A stretch of DNA of 12,942 bases from Clostridiales bacterium (GCA_018376855.1 JAHAAN010000047.1:1-12942), one strand, 5' to 3'. Positions 6,804-12,942 are shown, counted from the stretch's first letter. Program-made: numbers and translations. The notes: generated from the sequence alone by a model not told the origin.

Positions 6804-7212
6804 GCGCGTGCAGCTGCGCCTGCGTTTTGAGCTGGACGGACAGGTGCGGCAGGGGTTGTATGAAGCCGTTTTGCAGCGGCGGGGCGGCTTATGTGCGGCG
6901 GAGTATACGGAGGAGGACGGCACAAGCGTGCGCATTGTGTTTTCGCGTGCAGCTGTGTCGGTTACCCGAAAAGGCAAAGAGCTGCAAGCGTTTTACCGTT
7001 TTGAGGCGGATCGGCAGACCGTGTGCCGAATCGAGACCGGCTGTGGGCCGTTAACGCTTCCCGTTTTTACACAGGTGTGTCAGGCCGAGCCGGAGCGCCT
7101 GCACGCGCAGGTGCAGTATCTTGTTTTGCAAGGGGATGAAGCGCCGGTTCAGGGGCGGTTTTCGGCTGTTTTAAGCGAAGCGAGTGAAGCTGAGAAAGAA
7201 AAAAGCGTTTAA
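6796..7212 (+). CDS. DUF1934 domain protein (YwiB-like)
   Basis: A 138-residue cytoplasmic protein resembling the DUF1934/YwiB family of small calycin-like beta-barrels, whose function is not established. Supporting features are the alternating beta pattern VQLRLRFELDGQ...GLYEAVLQRRGGLCAAEYTEEDG, then VRIVFSRAAVSVTRKGKELQAFYRFE and CGPLTLPVFTQ, then a final strand set (LHAQVQYLVLQGDE, GRFSAVLSEAS). Length fits the family. The ATG at 6796 overlaps the last 8 bases of the upstream lipoprotein gene (ATGACTGA), which suggests translational coupling. No ribosome site of its own is obvious. The reading frame is open further upstream but that part is a shadow of the lipoprotein gene. In many Firmicutes this family sits beside argS. 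Finding it behind three exported propellers is unusual. Family assignment is by pattern and moderately sure. Confidence 0.7.
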   Translation: MTERVQLRLRFELDGQVRQGLYEAVLQRRGGLCAAEYTEEDGTSVRIVFSRAAVSVTRKGKELQAFYRFEADRQTVCRIETGCGPLTLPVFTQVCQAEPERLHAQVQYLVLQGDEAPVQGRFSAVLSEASEAEKEKSV

Positions 7213-7234
7213 CGAATTTGGAGGTATTGTGCGG

Positions 7235-7354
7235 TTGAGCGCAGCCCCGTCTGTTTTTTGTTTTCCGGAGAAAATGATCGCCAGCGCCCGAAAACGGCGT
7301 AAAAATCGCAAAATAAATTTACAAAAACATCTTGTAAAAATGTGGGTTATATAA
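7235..7354 (+). CDS. Doubtful small basic ORF after DUF1934
   Basis: TTGGAGG (7218-7224) lies 10 bases before TTG at 7235 (an in-frame GTG at 7229 is also possible). The frame runs 39 codons to the stop at 7352, with a basic stretch RKRRKNRK. Against it, the coding look is poor, it ends inside the candidate -10 box, and it overlaps an operator-like inverted repeat. Listed only because of the ribosome site. It may equally be 3' untranslated sequence. Confidence 0.15.
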   Translation: MSAAPSVFCFPEKMIASARKRRKNRKINLQKHLVKMWVI

Positions 7355-7355
7355 T
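7318..7355 (+). promoter_or_regulatory. Inverted repeat and -10 box upstream of the CAGA-repeat unit
   Basis: TTTACAA (7318-7324), 7 bases, TTGTAAA (7332-7338) form a perfect 7-7-7 inverted repeat of the size bound by dimeric regulators. A perfect TATAAT follows at 7350-7355. No good -35 at 16-18 bases is seen, so any promoter here may depend on an activator or be weak. The next landmarks downstream are the CAGA ORF and a strong terminator at 7540-7580. Confidence 0.35.
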
Positions 7356-7405
7356 ATTATATGCAGATAAATATATGGCAAAAACATAAAAAGGGTTTGA
7401 GCTTT

Positions 7406-7513
<108 letters not shown>

Positions 7514-7539
7514 AAAATAAAATACGCAAAGGATCAAAG

Positions 7540-7580
7540 GCGCATTTCGCCCGTGTTGAACGGGTGGGATGCGCTTTTTT
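7540..7580 (+). terminator. Strong intrinsic terminator after the CAGA unit
   Basis: A 15-bp stem (7540-7554 with 7560-7574) including G-U pairs, capped by a GTTGA loop and followed by six T (7575-7580). The outer GCGCAT/ATGCGC and inner CCCGT/ACGGG segments are perfect. It closes the transcription unit that may start near 7362. The T6 is itself the left arm of a 21-base palindrome (7575-7595, central T at 7585), so the minus strand also has a weak hairpin here. Confidence 0.8.
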
Positions 7581-7634
7581 ACGCTGCGTAAAAAACGCGG
7601 CAAAAGCTGAAAAGAGAGAAAACATTGTTTAATA

Positions 7635-7913
7635 GACAGTGATTTTCCCCGTCCGCCTTCTCAAACATTCCGGAGTGGGCGGCAAGCAAAGGGCATAGGC
7701 TTATGTCTTTTACTTGCCGGAAAGCGGCTGAATTATGATGTTGTCGGGAACGCAAAATATCTCAAGAGCAGTTCTATTATCGGAAGCATTAAAGCAAGTG
7801 AAAAAGAAACAAACAGCAAGTACATAGCGCTTGCAGAAAAGCATCCCCGGCTCATTTTAGAATTTCTTTTTTACTCATATTATAGCAAACGCTCCCGCCA
7901 AAAGCAGTCATAG
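7635..7913 (+). pseudogene. Possible coding remnant without a start codon
   Basis: The plus-strand frame ending at TAG 7911 is open for more than 90 codons but contains no ATG, GTG or TTG start with a ribosome site. Its part from about 7725 to 7865 reads like protein (KRLNYDVVGNAKYLKSS, then IIGSIKASEKETNSKYIALA). The last codons run into the terminator stem, so they are not real coding sequence. It may be a decayed 3' gene fragment; I recognise no family. The other view is non-coding DNA that happens to be open. The same stretch contains a 38-base imperfect hairpin. Confidence 0.2.
7681..7718. other. 38-base imperfect hairpin in the intergenic region
   Basis: GGCAAG, AAAG and CATA on the left pair in order with TATG, CTTT and CTTGCC on the right, separated by small bulges and a GGCT loop, giving 14 bp. 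A smaller CCGCC/GGCGG stem (7653-7657 with 7678-7682) abuts and slightly overlaps it. There is no T-run, so it is not a terminator. It could belong to a structured RNA ending at the hairpin at 7886-7934. Confidence 0.4.
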
Positions 7914-7937
7914 CTTTTTTAACGGGAGCGTTTGTTT
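7886..7937. terminator. Long hairpin terminator beyond ackA
   Basis: CAAACGCTCCCG (7886-7897) pairs perfectly with CGGGAGCGTTTG (7923-7934), and an inner AAAAGC/GCTTTT stem extends it. A T-rich tail (TTTTATT) follows on the plus strand. On the minus strand the hairpin lies 30 bases after the ackA stop, but the tract after it is only weakly T-rich. It probably ends ackA transcription and also stops plus-strand reads from the intergenic region. Confidence 0.75.
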
Positions 7938-7964
7938 TATTGTGAAAATAATTTTAAAACGGTT

Positions 7965-9161
7965 TTATGCATTTTCACACAGCGTTTTTGTGTCGCGTGC
8001 GATTACAAGTTCTTCGTTGGTAGGAATCACAAGGCCGATGACCTTGGAGCCGTCCTTGGAGAAAACAAAGCTGTCCTTTCCGTTCTCGTTGCGTTCATCG
8101 TCCAACTCAAAGCCCATATATTCCATATTGCTCATAATGCGCTTGCGGATATGCGGTGTGTTTTCGCCTACGCCCGCGGTGAACACGATCACATCAGCGC
8201 CGTTCATGGCTGCGGCATAGGCGCCGATATATTTCTTTACCTGATAGCAGAATACCTGCAAAGCAAGCTCTGCCCGCTCGTTGCCTTCGCGGGAGGCTGC
8301 CGTCAGATCGCGGAAATCCGAGCTGATTCCGGAAATGCCGAATACGCCGCATTTTTTGTTCAGATAGGTGTTCATCTGCGTTATATCCATGTTTTCTTTG
8401 TTCATCAGCACCTCAAGGATCGCCGGGTCGATATCGCCGCTGCGTGTTCCCATCGGAACACCCTGAAGCGGAGTCAGCCCCATAGAGGTGTCCAGCACCT
8501 TGCCGTGATCCACGGCGGTAATGCTGGAGCCGTTCCCCAAATGGCAGGTGATGATCTTCAGATCTTTAAGCTCCTTGCCTAAGAACTGCGCGGCGCTTTC
8601 AGAAACAAATTTGTGGCTTGTTCCGTGGAAGCCGTAGCGGCGGATCTTATATTTTTCGTAAACCTCATAGGGCAGAGCATAGAGGAATGATTTTTTCGGC
8701 ATGGTCTGGTGGAAGGCCGTGTCGAAAACGCCGGCCATCGGCACGTTAGGCATAACCGCCTTGCAGGCCTCGATGCCCATAATGTTAGCCGGGTTATGTA
8801 GCGGAGCCAGCTCGATATTATCGCGCAGCGCCTGCATCACTTCATCCGTAATCATCACCGAGCCTGCGAACGCTTCGCCGCCGTGAACGACCCGGTGGCC
8901 GACCGCGCCGATCTCGTCCATACTCTTGACTGCGCCGTGATCGGGATCCACCAGCGCCGCCAGCACCAGCTGAATGGCTTCCACATGATCCTTGAGCGGC
9001 TTTTTGATCTCGATTTTGCGATCCCCGATCTTATGAACCAAATTAGAGCCTTCGATGCCGATGCGTTCCACTACGCCCTTGGCCATGACGGATTCATCGT
9101 CCATGTTAATCAGCTGATATTTTAAGGAGCTTGAACCCGCGTTGATAACTAATACCTTCAT
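7965..9161 (-). CDS. ackA: Acetate kinase
   Basis: AckA converts acetyl phosphate and ADP to acetate and ATP (reversible), the substrate-level phosphorylation step of acetate fermentation, in the cytoplasm. The protein is 398 residues, normal for the family. Visible signatures are [10 protein letters not shown] at 5-14 with Asn7, GHRVVHGGE with Arg90 in the substrate site, FDTAFH with catalytic Asp147, [10 protein letters not shown] with His179, the phosphate-binding [18 protein letters not shown] with Arg240, [13 protein letters not shown] near 327-339, and Glu384 near the C-terminus for Mg. The ATG at 9161 is preferred over a frame extending 15 codons upstream because GGAGGA lies 7 bases before it and the conserved N-terminus starts there. 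It follows pta by 45 bases and is surely cotranscribed. It is intact, with no odd residues. Confidence 0.98.
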   Translation of the reverse strand: MKVLVINAGSSSLKYQLINMDDESVMAKGVVERIGIEGSNLVHKIGDRKIEIKKPLKDHVEAIQLVLAALVDPDHGAVKSMDEIGAVGHRVVHGGEAFAGSVMITDEVMQALRDNIELAPLHNPANIMGIEACKAVMPNVPMAGVFDTAFHQTMPKKSFLYALPYEVYEKYKIRRYGFHGTSHKFVSESAAQFLGKELKDLKIITCHLGNGSSITAVDHGKVLDTSMGLTPLQGVPMGTRSGDIDPAILEVLMNKENMDITQMNTYLNKKCGVFGISGISSDFRDLTAASREGNERAELALQVFCYQVKKYIGAYAAAMNGADVIVFTAGVGENTPHIRKRIMSNMEYMGFELDDERNENGKDSFVFSKDGSKVIGLVIPTNEELVIARDTKTLCENA

Positions 9162-9206
9162 AATGAAATCCTCCGTTTTATTCAGGCAGCTTTCTGCGCC
9201 TTTCAC

Positions 9207-10205
9207 TCATGATTTTTCTACGTTCTGCGCCTGCACGCAGGTAACGGCCACTACGCCGGCGATGTCTTCGGGCGTTGCGCCGCGGGAAAGATCGTTAACC
9301 GGCTTTGCAAGCCCCTGAAGGATCGGGCCTAACGCCCATGCGCGGCCTAAACGCTGCGTGAGCTTGTAACCGATATTGCCTGCATCGAGGTTCGGGAAGA
9401 TCAGCACGTTGGCATGACCTGCCACTGGGCTGCCGGGCGCTTTAAATTCGCCTACGCTCGGGATCAGCGCTGCGTCCGCCTGCAGCTCGCCGTCCACCAG
9501 CAGATCGGGCGCTTTTTGCTTGACCAGCTCCAGCGCTGTTGTTACTTTATCCACGCAGGCGTGCTTCGCGCTGCCTTTGGTGGAGAAGGAGAGCATTGCC
9601 ACGCGCGGGTCAAGCCCTACAACGTCCTTTGCCGTTTTGGCTGTTGCAATGGCGATGTCGCTGAGCTGTTCGCTGTCCGGGTCGATAATAAAGCCGCAGT
9701 CTCCGTAGACCATTTTTCCCTGATCGCCGAATTCGGGATACGGGCTTTCCATAATAAAGCAGCTGGACGCAGATTTGATTCCCGGCGCCATTTTAATGAC
9801 CTGAACCGCCGCGCGGATCACGTTGCTCGTGGCGTTTACCGCGCCCGCAACCATGCCGTCCGCAATGTCCTTTTTTACCATCATTGCGCCGAAGTACAGC
9901 GGATTGCGCATGGTTTTGGCGGCGTCCTCCATTGTGATTCCCTTTGCCTTGCGCATTTCATAAAAGGTTTCCGTGAAATCAGCCAGCCATTCGCTTTTTT
10001 CGGGATTGATAATAGTAATGCCGTCGATATCGTAATCCCCGGCCGCGCGGATCACGGCTTCGTCGCCCAGCAGGATCACGTCTGCAATCGCTTCCTTTTT
10101 CACGATCGCCGCTGCGGCAACCGTTCGGGGCTCGTTGCCCTCCGCAAGCACGATTACTTTTTTATCCGACCGTGCCTTGCCTTTGATCTCGTCCATCAGT
10201 GACAT
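9207..10205 (-). CDS. pta: Phosphate acetyltransferase
   Basis: Pta transfers the acetyl group of acetyl-CoA to phosphate, giving acetyl phosphate for AckA. The 332-residue length matches the short, catalytic-domain-only class (about 330 aa) rather than the long enterobacterial form. Landmarks are VIVLAEGNEPRTV at 17-29, DGMVAGAVNATSNVIR (117-131), SSCFIME (147-153), LSFSTKGSAKH (205-215), DGELQADAALIP (238-249) and the C-terminal signature NVLIFPNLDAGNIGYKLTQR (266-285), followed by GPILQGLAKPVNDLSRG. The ATG at 10205 has AAAGGGG 8 bases upstream; the frame extends 27 codons further without a good site. It is first in the pta-ackA operon and divergent from tmcAL. The region between the divergent starts carries the probable regulatory repeat at 10252-10269. 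Confidence 0.98.
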   Translation of the reverse strand: MSLMDEIKGKARSDKKVIVLAEGNEPRTVAAAAIVKKEAIADVILLGDEAVIRAAGDYDIDGITIINPEKSEWLADFTETFYEMRKAKGITMEDAAKTMRNPLYFGAMMVKKDIADGMVAGAVNATSNVIRAAVQVIKMAPGIKSASSCFIMESPYPEFGDQGKMVYGDCGFIIDPDSEQLSDIAIATAKTAKDVVGLDPRVAMLSFSTKGSAKHACVDKVTTALELVKQKAPDLLVDGELQADAALIPSVGEFKAPGSPVAGHANVLIFPNLDAGNIGYKLTQRLGRAWALGPILQGLAKPVNDLSRGATPEDIAGVVAVTCVQAQNVEKS

Positions 10206-10251
10206 ATTGAAAACCCCTTTCATTTCCAATGGAAACATAGTATAATAAAAA

Positions 10252-10269
10252 TAACGTACAAACACGTTA
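10252..10269. promoter_or_regulatory. Operator-like inverted repeat between pta and tmcAL
   Basis: TAACGT, ACAAAC, ACGTTA: a perfect 6-6-6 inverted repeat of 18 bases, the size of a dimeric repressor site. It starts just downstream of the minus-strand -10 (10275-10280), where pta transcription would begin, and just after a plus-strand TATAAT (10241-10246). A second small palindrome, TTTCCA-A-TGGAAA, lies at 10223-10235. The repeat does not look like a CcpA cre site. The binding protein is unknown. Confidence 0.4.
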
Positions 10270-10274
10270 CGGCT

Positions 10275-10303
10275 ATTATAACGCAATTCTATGGAATTGA
10301 AAA
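10275..10303 (-). promoter_or_regulatory. Possible pta-ackA promoter
   Basis: On the minus strand TTTTCA (10303-10298), a 17-base spacer, and a perfect TATAAT (10280-10275). The -35 is weak, consistent with regulation. It would overlap the ribosome site of the divergent tmcAL gene. Confidence 0.4.
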
Positions 10304-10312
10304 GGTGATTTT

Positions 10313-11449
10313 TTGAACATTGCGGGAATTATTGCGGAATACAATCCGCTTCACAACGGCCATCTTTATTTGCTCCGGCAGGCGCGCAAACAGTGCGACG
10401 CACAGTATGTTGTATGCGTGATGAGCGCAAGTTTTGTGCAGCGCGGTCAGCCGGCCATGTTTGATAAATTCGCGCGGACTGCTGCGGCGTTGGCGGCGGG
10501 GGCGGATATGGTGCTGGAGCTTCCGTGCGCGTACTCGCTTCAGGCCGCGCCTTTTTTTGCTCGGGGCGCCGTGAAGACGCTGGCGGCTTCGGGGCTGGCA
10601 ACGCATTTGGTGTTTGGCGCGGAGCAGCCGGGAGCGCTGTTGACCTGTGAGGCAGAGCCTGAGCGATTTAGAAGACAAATGGATTCGGGCGGTTGCTATG
10701 CGCGCGCCGCTTGTGCGGATACGCCTGCGCTTTTGCAGCCGAACAGCCTGCTTGGTATCGAATATCTGCGCGCTTTACAGGAGATCGGAAGCGATATAAA
10801 AGCAGTTGCCGTGAAACGTATCGGGGCGGCGCATGGGAGCGAGGAAAGAGGGGATGCTTTTTTCAGCGCTTCGGCCGTTCGTATGCTTTTTGCTGCCGGC
10901 AAGAGCGAGGAAGCCTTTGCGGCTTTGCCGGCTGAAAGCGCCGCAGCTTTGCGCGGCGCACCGTTTTGCCTGCCTGAGCGCGCGTTTGTTCCGCTGCTGT
11001 GCAGACTGCGAACGCAAACTCCGCAACAGCTCCGGAATTTTGCCGGTATGAGCGAGGGAATTGAATACCGTGTGCTCAGCGCAGCAGAGCAGGCGCGTTC
11101 ATTGGAAGAATTGATTCTCGGCATTAAGAGTAAGCGGTACACCTATGCGCGCATTTCGCGTATTCTTATGAGCGTTTTGATTGGGCTGACGGCAGAGGAG
11201 ACTGCGCTTGCAAACGAAGCGCCGCCGTATGTGCGCGTGCTGGGCGTGCGGAAGGAAAGCAAGGAGCTGCTTTCGCTGCTTTCCGCGCGTTCGTCGGTTC
11301 CGGTGGTTACCTGCGTGCAGGATTTTCTCCGAACTGCTCCGGAGAGCCTGCTTCAGCGGGAGCTTTATGCAACGGATATCCGTGCGGCGCTCTGCATGCC
11401 GCCGCAGAACGCCTGCACGGATAAGACGACAGGCTTGATTACGGTGTAA
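10313..11449 (+). CDS. tmcAL: tRNA(Met) cytidine acetate ligase (TmcAL)
   Basis: TmcAL (formerly YlbM) uses ATP to activate acetate as acetyl-AMP and transfers it to the wobble cytidine (C34) of elongator tRNA-Met, making ac4C. The 378-residue protein is close to the usual 380-400. It opens with IAGIIAEYNPLHNGH, including the nucleotidyltransferase HxGH motif His14-Asn-Gly-His17. SASFVQRGQPAMFDK (38-52), ADMVLELP (64-71), FGAE (101-104), PNSLLGIEYL (143-152), and FFSASAVR (183-190) are all family hallmarks. The start is TTG at 10313, preceded by AAAGGTGAT, which matches the 16S 3' end. No upstream alternative is supported. It is divergent from pta-ackA, whose product acetate is its substrate. 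The gene is visibly richer in G+C at third positions than the DegV-family gene, but this fits its neighbours. Confidence 0.93.
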   Translation: MNIAGIIAEYNPLHNGHLYLLRQARKQCDAQYVVCVMSASFVQRGQPAMFDKFARTAAALAAGADMVLELPCAYSLQAAPFFARGAVKTLAASGLATHLVFGAEQPGALLTCEAEPERFRRQMDSGGCYARAACADTPALLQPNSLLGIEYLRALQEIGSDIKAVAVKRIGAAHGSEERGDAFFSASAVRMLFAAGKSEEAFAALPAESAAALRGAPFCLPERAFVPLLCRLRTQTPQQLRNFAGMSEGIEYRVLSAAEQARSLEELILGIKSKRYTYARISRILMSVLIGLTAEETALANEAPPYVRVLGVRKESKELLSLLSARSSVPVVTCVQDFLRTAPESLLQRELYATDIRAALCMPPQNACTDKTTGLITV

Positions 11450-11479
11450 AAGCGGAGTAAAATTCCGTTTGTTGTTTTT
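11450..11479 (+). terminator. Intrinsic terminator of tmcAL
   Basis: AAGCGGA (11450-11456) pairs with TCCGTTT (11464-11470) with one G-U pair, and an interrupted T tract runs to 11479. It begins directly after the TAA stop of tmcAL. Confidence 0.6.
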
Positions 11480-11528
11480 GCATTGTGTGGGAAAAGCGGG
11501 GCAGCGCGGGTAAGTGCGCCGCACGGGA

Positions 11529-11550
11529 GCGGCCGCGGTATAGTGGCCGC
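11529..11550. repeat. GC-rich hairpin in the tmcAL to EamA gap
   Basis: GCGGCC (11529-11534) and GGCCGC (11545-11550) around a 10-base loop, with no T-run. The remaining intergenic sequence (11480-11600) shows nothing else that I can assign. Confidence 0.35.
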
Positions 11551-11600
11551 ATTGCATATGGTTTAAGCAGCCTGAACATTTTTGATATGGAAAAGAGCTT

Positions 11601-11952
11601 ATGCGAGTCGTTTGGGCATTGCTCAGTGCTTTTTTTGCGGCATTAACTTTAATTTTAGGCAAGATCGGCATAGAGGAAATCAATTCTAATTTGGCCACAG
11701 CAGTTCGGATGGTTATCGTTCTTGTTATGGCGTGGGGACTTGTTCTTATCACGGGCACTGTTCGCGCATTGCCGCTATTTTAAAGCGCGGACGGCTATTT
11801 TTTGGCGCTCTTCGGTGCGGTTACGGGGCTTTCGTGGCTGTGCTTATACCGCGCCGCTTCGGCTGTGTGAGGCTTCTAAGGTCGTCCCGATCGATAAGCT
11901 GAGTGTGGTGATTGCTATGGCGCTTTCTTTCCTGCTGCAAAAGCGGTTGTAG
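11601..11952 (+). pseudogene. EamA-family (DMT) small transporter, frameshifted
   Basis: The remains of a single-EamA-domain membrane transporter of about 140 residues. The first frame reads WALLSAFFAALTLILGKIG, then INSNLATAVRMVIVLVMAW, two hydrophobic segments typical of the drug/metabolite transporter superfamily, and stops at 11781. The homologous reading continues in other frames: IAAILKRGRLFFGAL (from 11768), GAVTGLSWLCLYRAASAV (from 11814, back in the first frame, stop at 11868), then EASKVVPIDKLSVVIAMALSFLL (from 11869), ending at a stop at 11950. That is at least three frameshifts plus a premature end before the last membrane segments. ASKVVPIDKLSVV is a strong family signature. The ribosome site at the ATG is weak. 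Real decay is more likely than three sequencing errors within about 100 bases, but read-level checking could change that. Confidence 0.8.
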
Positions 11953-12037
11953 AAGAGCATCTTATTATGGAAGATCCTTTGGTGCTTGTACTGCAAAAAT
12001 GCCTTTGTTTTGCGGAAAAAAAGTTAAAATAATGCTA

Positions 12038-12066
12038 TTGAAACTTTTGTTCGCAGTTGATATAAT
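12038..12066 (+). promoter_or_regulatory. Strong extended -10 promoter before the glycosidase-like gene
   Basis: TTGAAA (12038-12043), 17 bases, TATAAT (12061-12066), with TGA directly before the -10. The hexamers and spacer length are identical to those of the triple-lipoprotein promoter at 3204-3232. The predicted start near 12073 leaves about 48 bases of leader. Confidence 0.7.
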
Positions 12067-12120
12067 AGTAAAAAATTGTGCAATGTTATTATTTAAAAAA
12101 TGGTATTGGAGGATGAAAAA

Positions 12121-12891
12121 ATGAACAATGCGGAAAAATGCAGCACGAAGCTTCTGTGCGGCATAGATCAATACGGGCGTGCGTTTATGCCGGTATCCGG
12201 AATGGATTCCAAAAAAGATGTGGGAATGTTCTATTTTCTGTGGCATGGAGAATCAGGGCAGAGCACTTATGACGTTACAAAGCTTTTGAGGGAAAATCCC
12301 GAAGCGCTTTGGGATACTTCCGGCCCTGAGGAAAGCCCGGTGGGAAGGTTCCACTATTGGGGTGAGCCGCTGTTTGGCTATTATAATTCTACCGATCCGT
12401 GGGTAGCGCGCAAGCACGCGGAGATGCTCTCCAGCGCGGATATTGATTTTTTGGTTTTTGATGCCACCAATGCTGTGGCTTATAATAAAGCGTGGCAGGT
12501 GCTGTTGGCGGCGCTGGAGGAGTACCGGCTGAACGGCTGCAAGGTGCCGAAGATTGCTTTTTATACCAATTCGTATTCTATTCGCACCATGAAGGTTATT
12601 TATGATAATCTGTACGGAAAAAATCTCTATCGGGAGTTGTGGTACTGTCCTGACGGAGAACATCCCATGATTATCGGGCATGACGATCCGATGGTTGATA
12701 AGGTCAAAACGGCGAGGGACTGCGGTGAGTCGGATTATATGCCGGTTTTGACAGACGAAATGAAGCAGCTGTTTGATATTCGTCAGTCTCAATGGCCTTT
12801 TTACGATCCGATCGACGAGGCGTTTCCATGGATGGAATGGAGCTATCCGCAGCCTTATTCAAACGGCAAAGCTTACCGCGGCGACGGTTGA
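12121..12891 (+). CDS. Putative glycoside-hydrolase-like protein, N-terminal part only
   Basis: A 256-codon frame that looks like the first half of a larger protein. The ATG at 12121 follows TTGGAGG (12106-12112) by 8 bases. There is no signal peptide. Recognisable segments are GIDQYGRAFMPVSG (about 15-28), DVGMFYFLWHGESG (33-46), FHYWGEPLFGYYNSTDPWV (77-95), ARKHAEMLSSADIDFLVFDATN (96-117), KIAFYTNSYS near 145-154 and a final WMEWSYPQPYSNG. This pattern is that of uncharacterised TIM-barrel proteins related to GH71/GH99-type glycosidases that are frequent in gut Clostridia. The family call is by memory of the pattern, and substrate and activity are unknown. Homologs continue well beyond the PQP segment, whereas here the frame stops at 12889 after non-family sequence (KAYRGDG). 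The gene is therefore truncated, rearranged or misassembled. Confidence 0.65.
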   Translation: MNNAEKCSTKLLCGIDQYGRAFMPVSGMDSKKDVGMFYFLWHGESGQSTYDVTKLLRENPEALWDTSGPEESPVGRFHYWGEPLFGYYNSTDPWVARKHAEMLSSADIDFLVFDATNAVAYNKAWQVLLAALEEYRLNGCKVPKIAFYTNSYSIRTMKVIYDNLYGKNLYRELWYCPDGEHPMIIGHDDPMVDKVKTARDCGESDYMPVLTDEMKQLFDIRQSQWPFYDPIDEAFPWMEWSYPQPYSNGKAYRGDG

Positions 12892-12942
12892 CCACAAACT
12901 GATAGCCTTCCCAGCCTGTGCGGCAAGGTTCACCAGCACTGA
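12860..12942 (-). pseudogene. Minus-strand protein-like fragment at the window edge
   Basis: Reading from the right edge on the minus strand, one open frame gives SAGEPCRTGWEGYQFVVN followed by RRRGK. The GWEGYQFVVNR pattern resembles a beta-sandwich segment I associate with C-terminal regions of secreted glycan-related Clostridia proteins. It opposes the plus-strand glycosidase-like frame and overlaps the point where that frame loses family likeness. The exact junction cannot be placed and lies somewhere around 12860-12890. It may be a neighbouring or the same gene in inverted orientation, or an assembly artefact. Confidence 0.3.

Noticed and set aside
7233..7259. Terminator directly after the DUF1934 gene
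   Set aside because: The GGTTG/CAGCC stem is only 5 bp with a wobble and is separated from the T6 run by seven bases; too weak to claim.
7932..8582. 216-codon plus-strand ORF opposite ackA
   Set aside because: Shadow of the intact acetate kinase gene, with no ribosome site; its beginning lies in the terminator hairpin.
9414..10202. 262-codon plus-strand ORF opposite pta
   Set aside because: It is exactly antisense to a clear pta gene; long antisense frames arise from its codon use, and no signals precede it.
10252..10269. CcpA cre site before pta
   Set aside because: pta is often CcpA-controlled in Firmicutes, but this repeat lacks the central CG and flanking pattern of the cre consensus.
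11529..11550. tRNA fragment in the GC-rich gap after tmcAL
   Set aside because: No T-arm consensus, no anticodon stem and no acceptor pairing were found around the hairpin.
11099..11758. 219-codon minus-strand ORF across tmcAL and the EamA remnant
   Set aside because: It runs antisense through the conserved tmcAL 3' part, the terminator and the transporter remnant, and resembles no protein.

Overview
The window looks like chromosome from a low- to mid-GC Gram-positive bacterium of the Clostridia, probably gut- or rumen-associated. The evidence is strong AGGAGG-type ribosome binding sites, sigma-A type promoters, several lipoboxed secreted proteins, a TmcAL (YlbM) gene divergent from a pta-ackA operon, and relatives of genes common in uncultured Clostridiales. 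The genus cannot be fixed from the sequence. The odd total length and the disordered right edge suggest the window may be most or all of a contig.

Left part (1-3260). A DegV-family fatty-acid-binding protein gene (+) converges on a 511-residue lipoprotein gene (-), and the two share a bidirectional terminator. Upstream of the lipoprotein on the same strand is an unrecognised 81-residue gene. The lipoprotein has two likely beta-rich domains and reads like a carbohydrate-active or carbohydrate-binding exoprotein of unknown function.

Centre-left (3200-7215). One strong promoter drives an apparent operon of three tandem paralogous lipoproteins built from repeats of a YIYY...LYRM..DGT unit (DUF5050-like, probable beta-propellers). 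A DUF1934 (YwiB-like) gene follows and overlaps the third lipoprotein by 8 bases. The gap before the third lipoprotein gene holds three hairpins, two of which are inverted copies of each other.

Centre (7215-7964). About 750 bases lack a convincing gene. The stretch contains an operator-like inverted repeat, a -10 box, a 35-codon ORF holding 14 perfect CAGA units, a strong intrinsic terminator, a 38-base imperfect hairpin, an open frame with no start codon, and another large hairpin terminator next to ackA.

Centre-right (7965-11480). pta and ackA form a minus-strand operon converting acetyl-CoA to acetate plus ATP through acetyl phosphate. Divergent from it is tmcAL, whose product uses acetate and ATP to acetylate the wobble cytidine of elongator tRNA-Met. 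The short divergent region carries a TAACGT-N6-ACGTTA inverted repeat.

Right part (11500-12942). A small EamA-type transporter gene is broken by at least three frameshifts. After it, a strong promoter precedes the first part of a putative TIM-barrel glycoside-hydrolase-like gene. Its frame fails near the window end, where the opposite strand reads like a piece of a secreted or glycan-related protein. This suggests an inversion or an assembly chimera.

I found no CRISPR array, rRNA, tRNA, complete insertion sequence or phage module. The least explained items are the CAGA-repeat transcription unit, the nested palindromes inside the lipoprotein operon, and the lipoprotein triplet itself.
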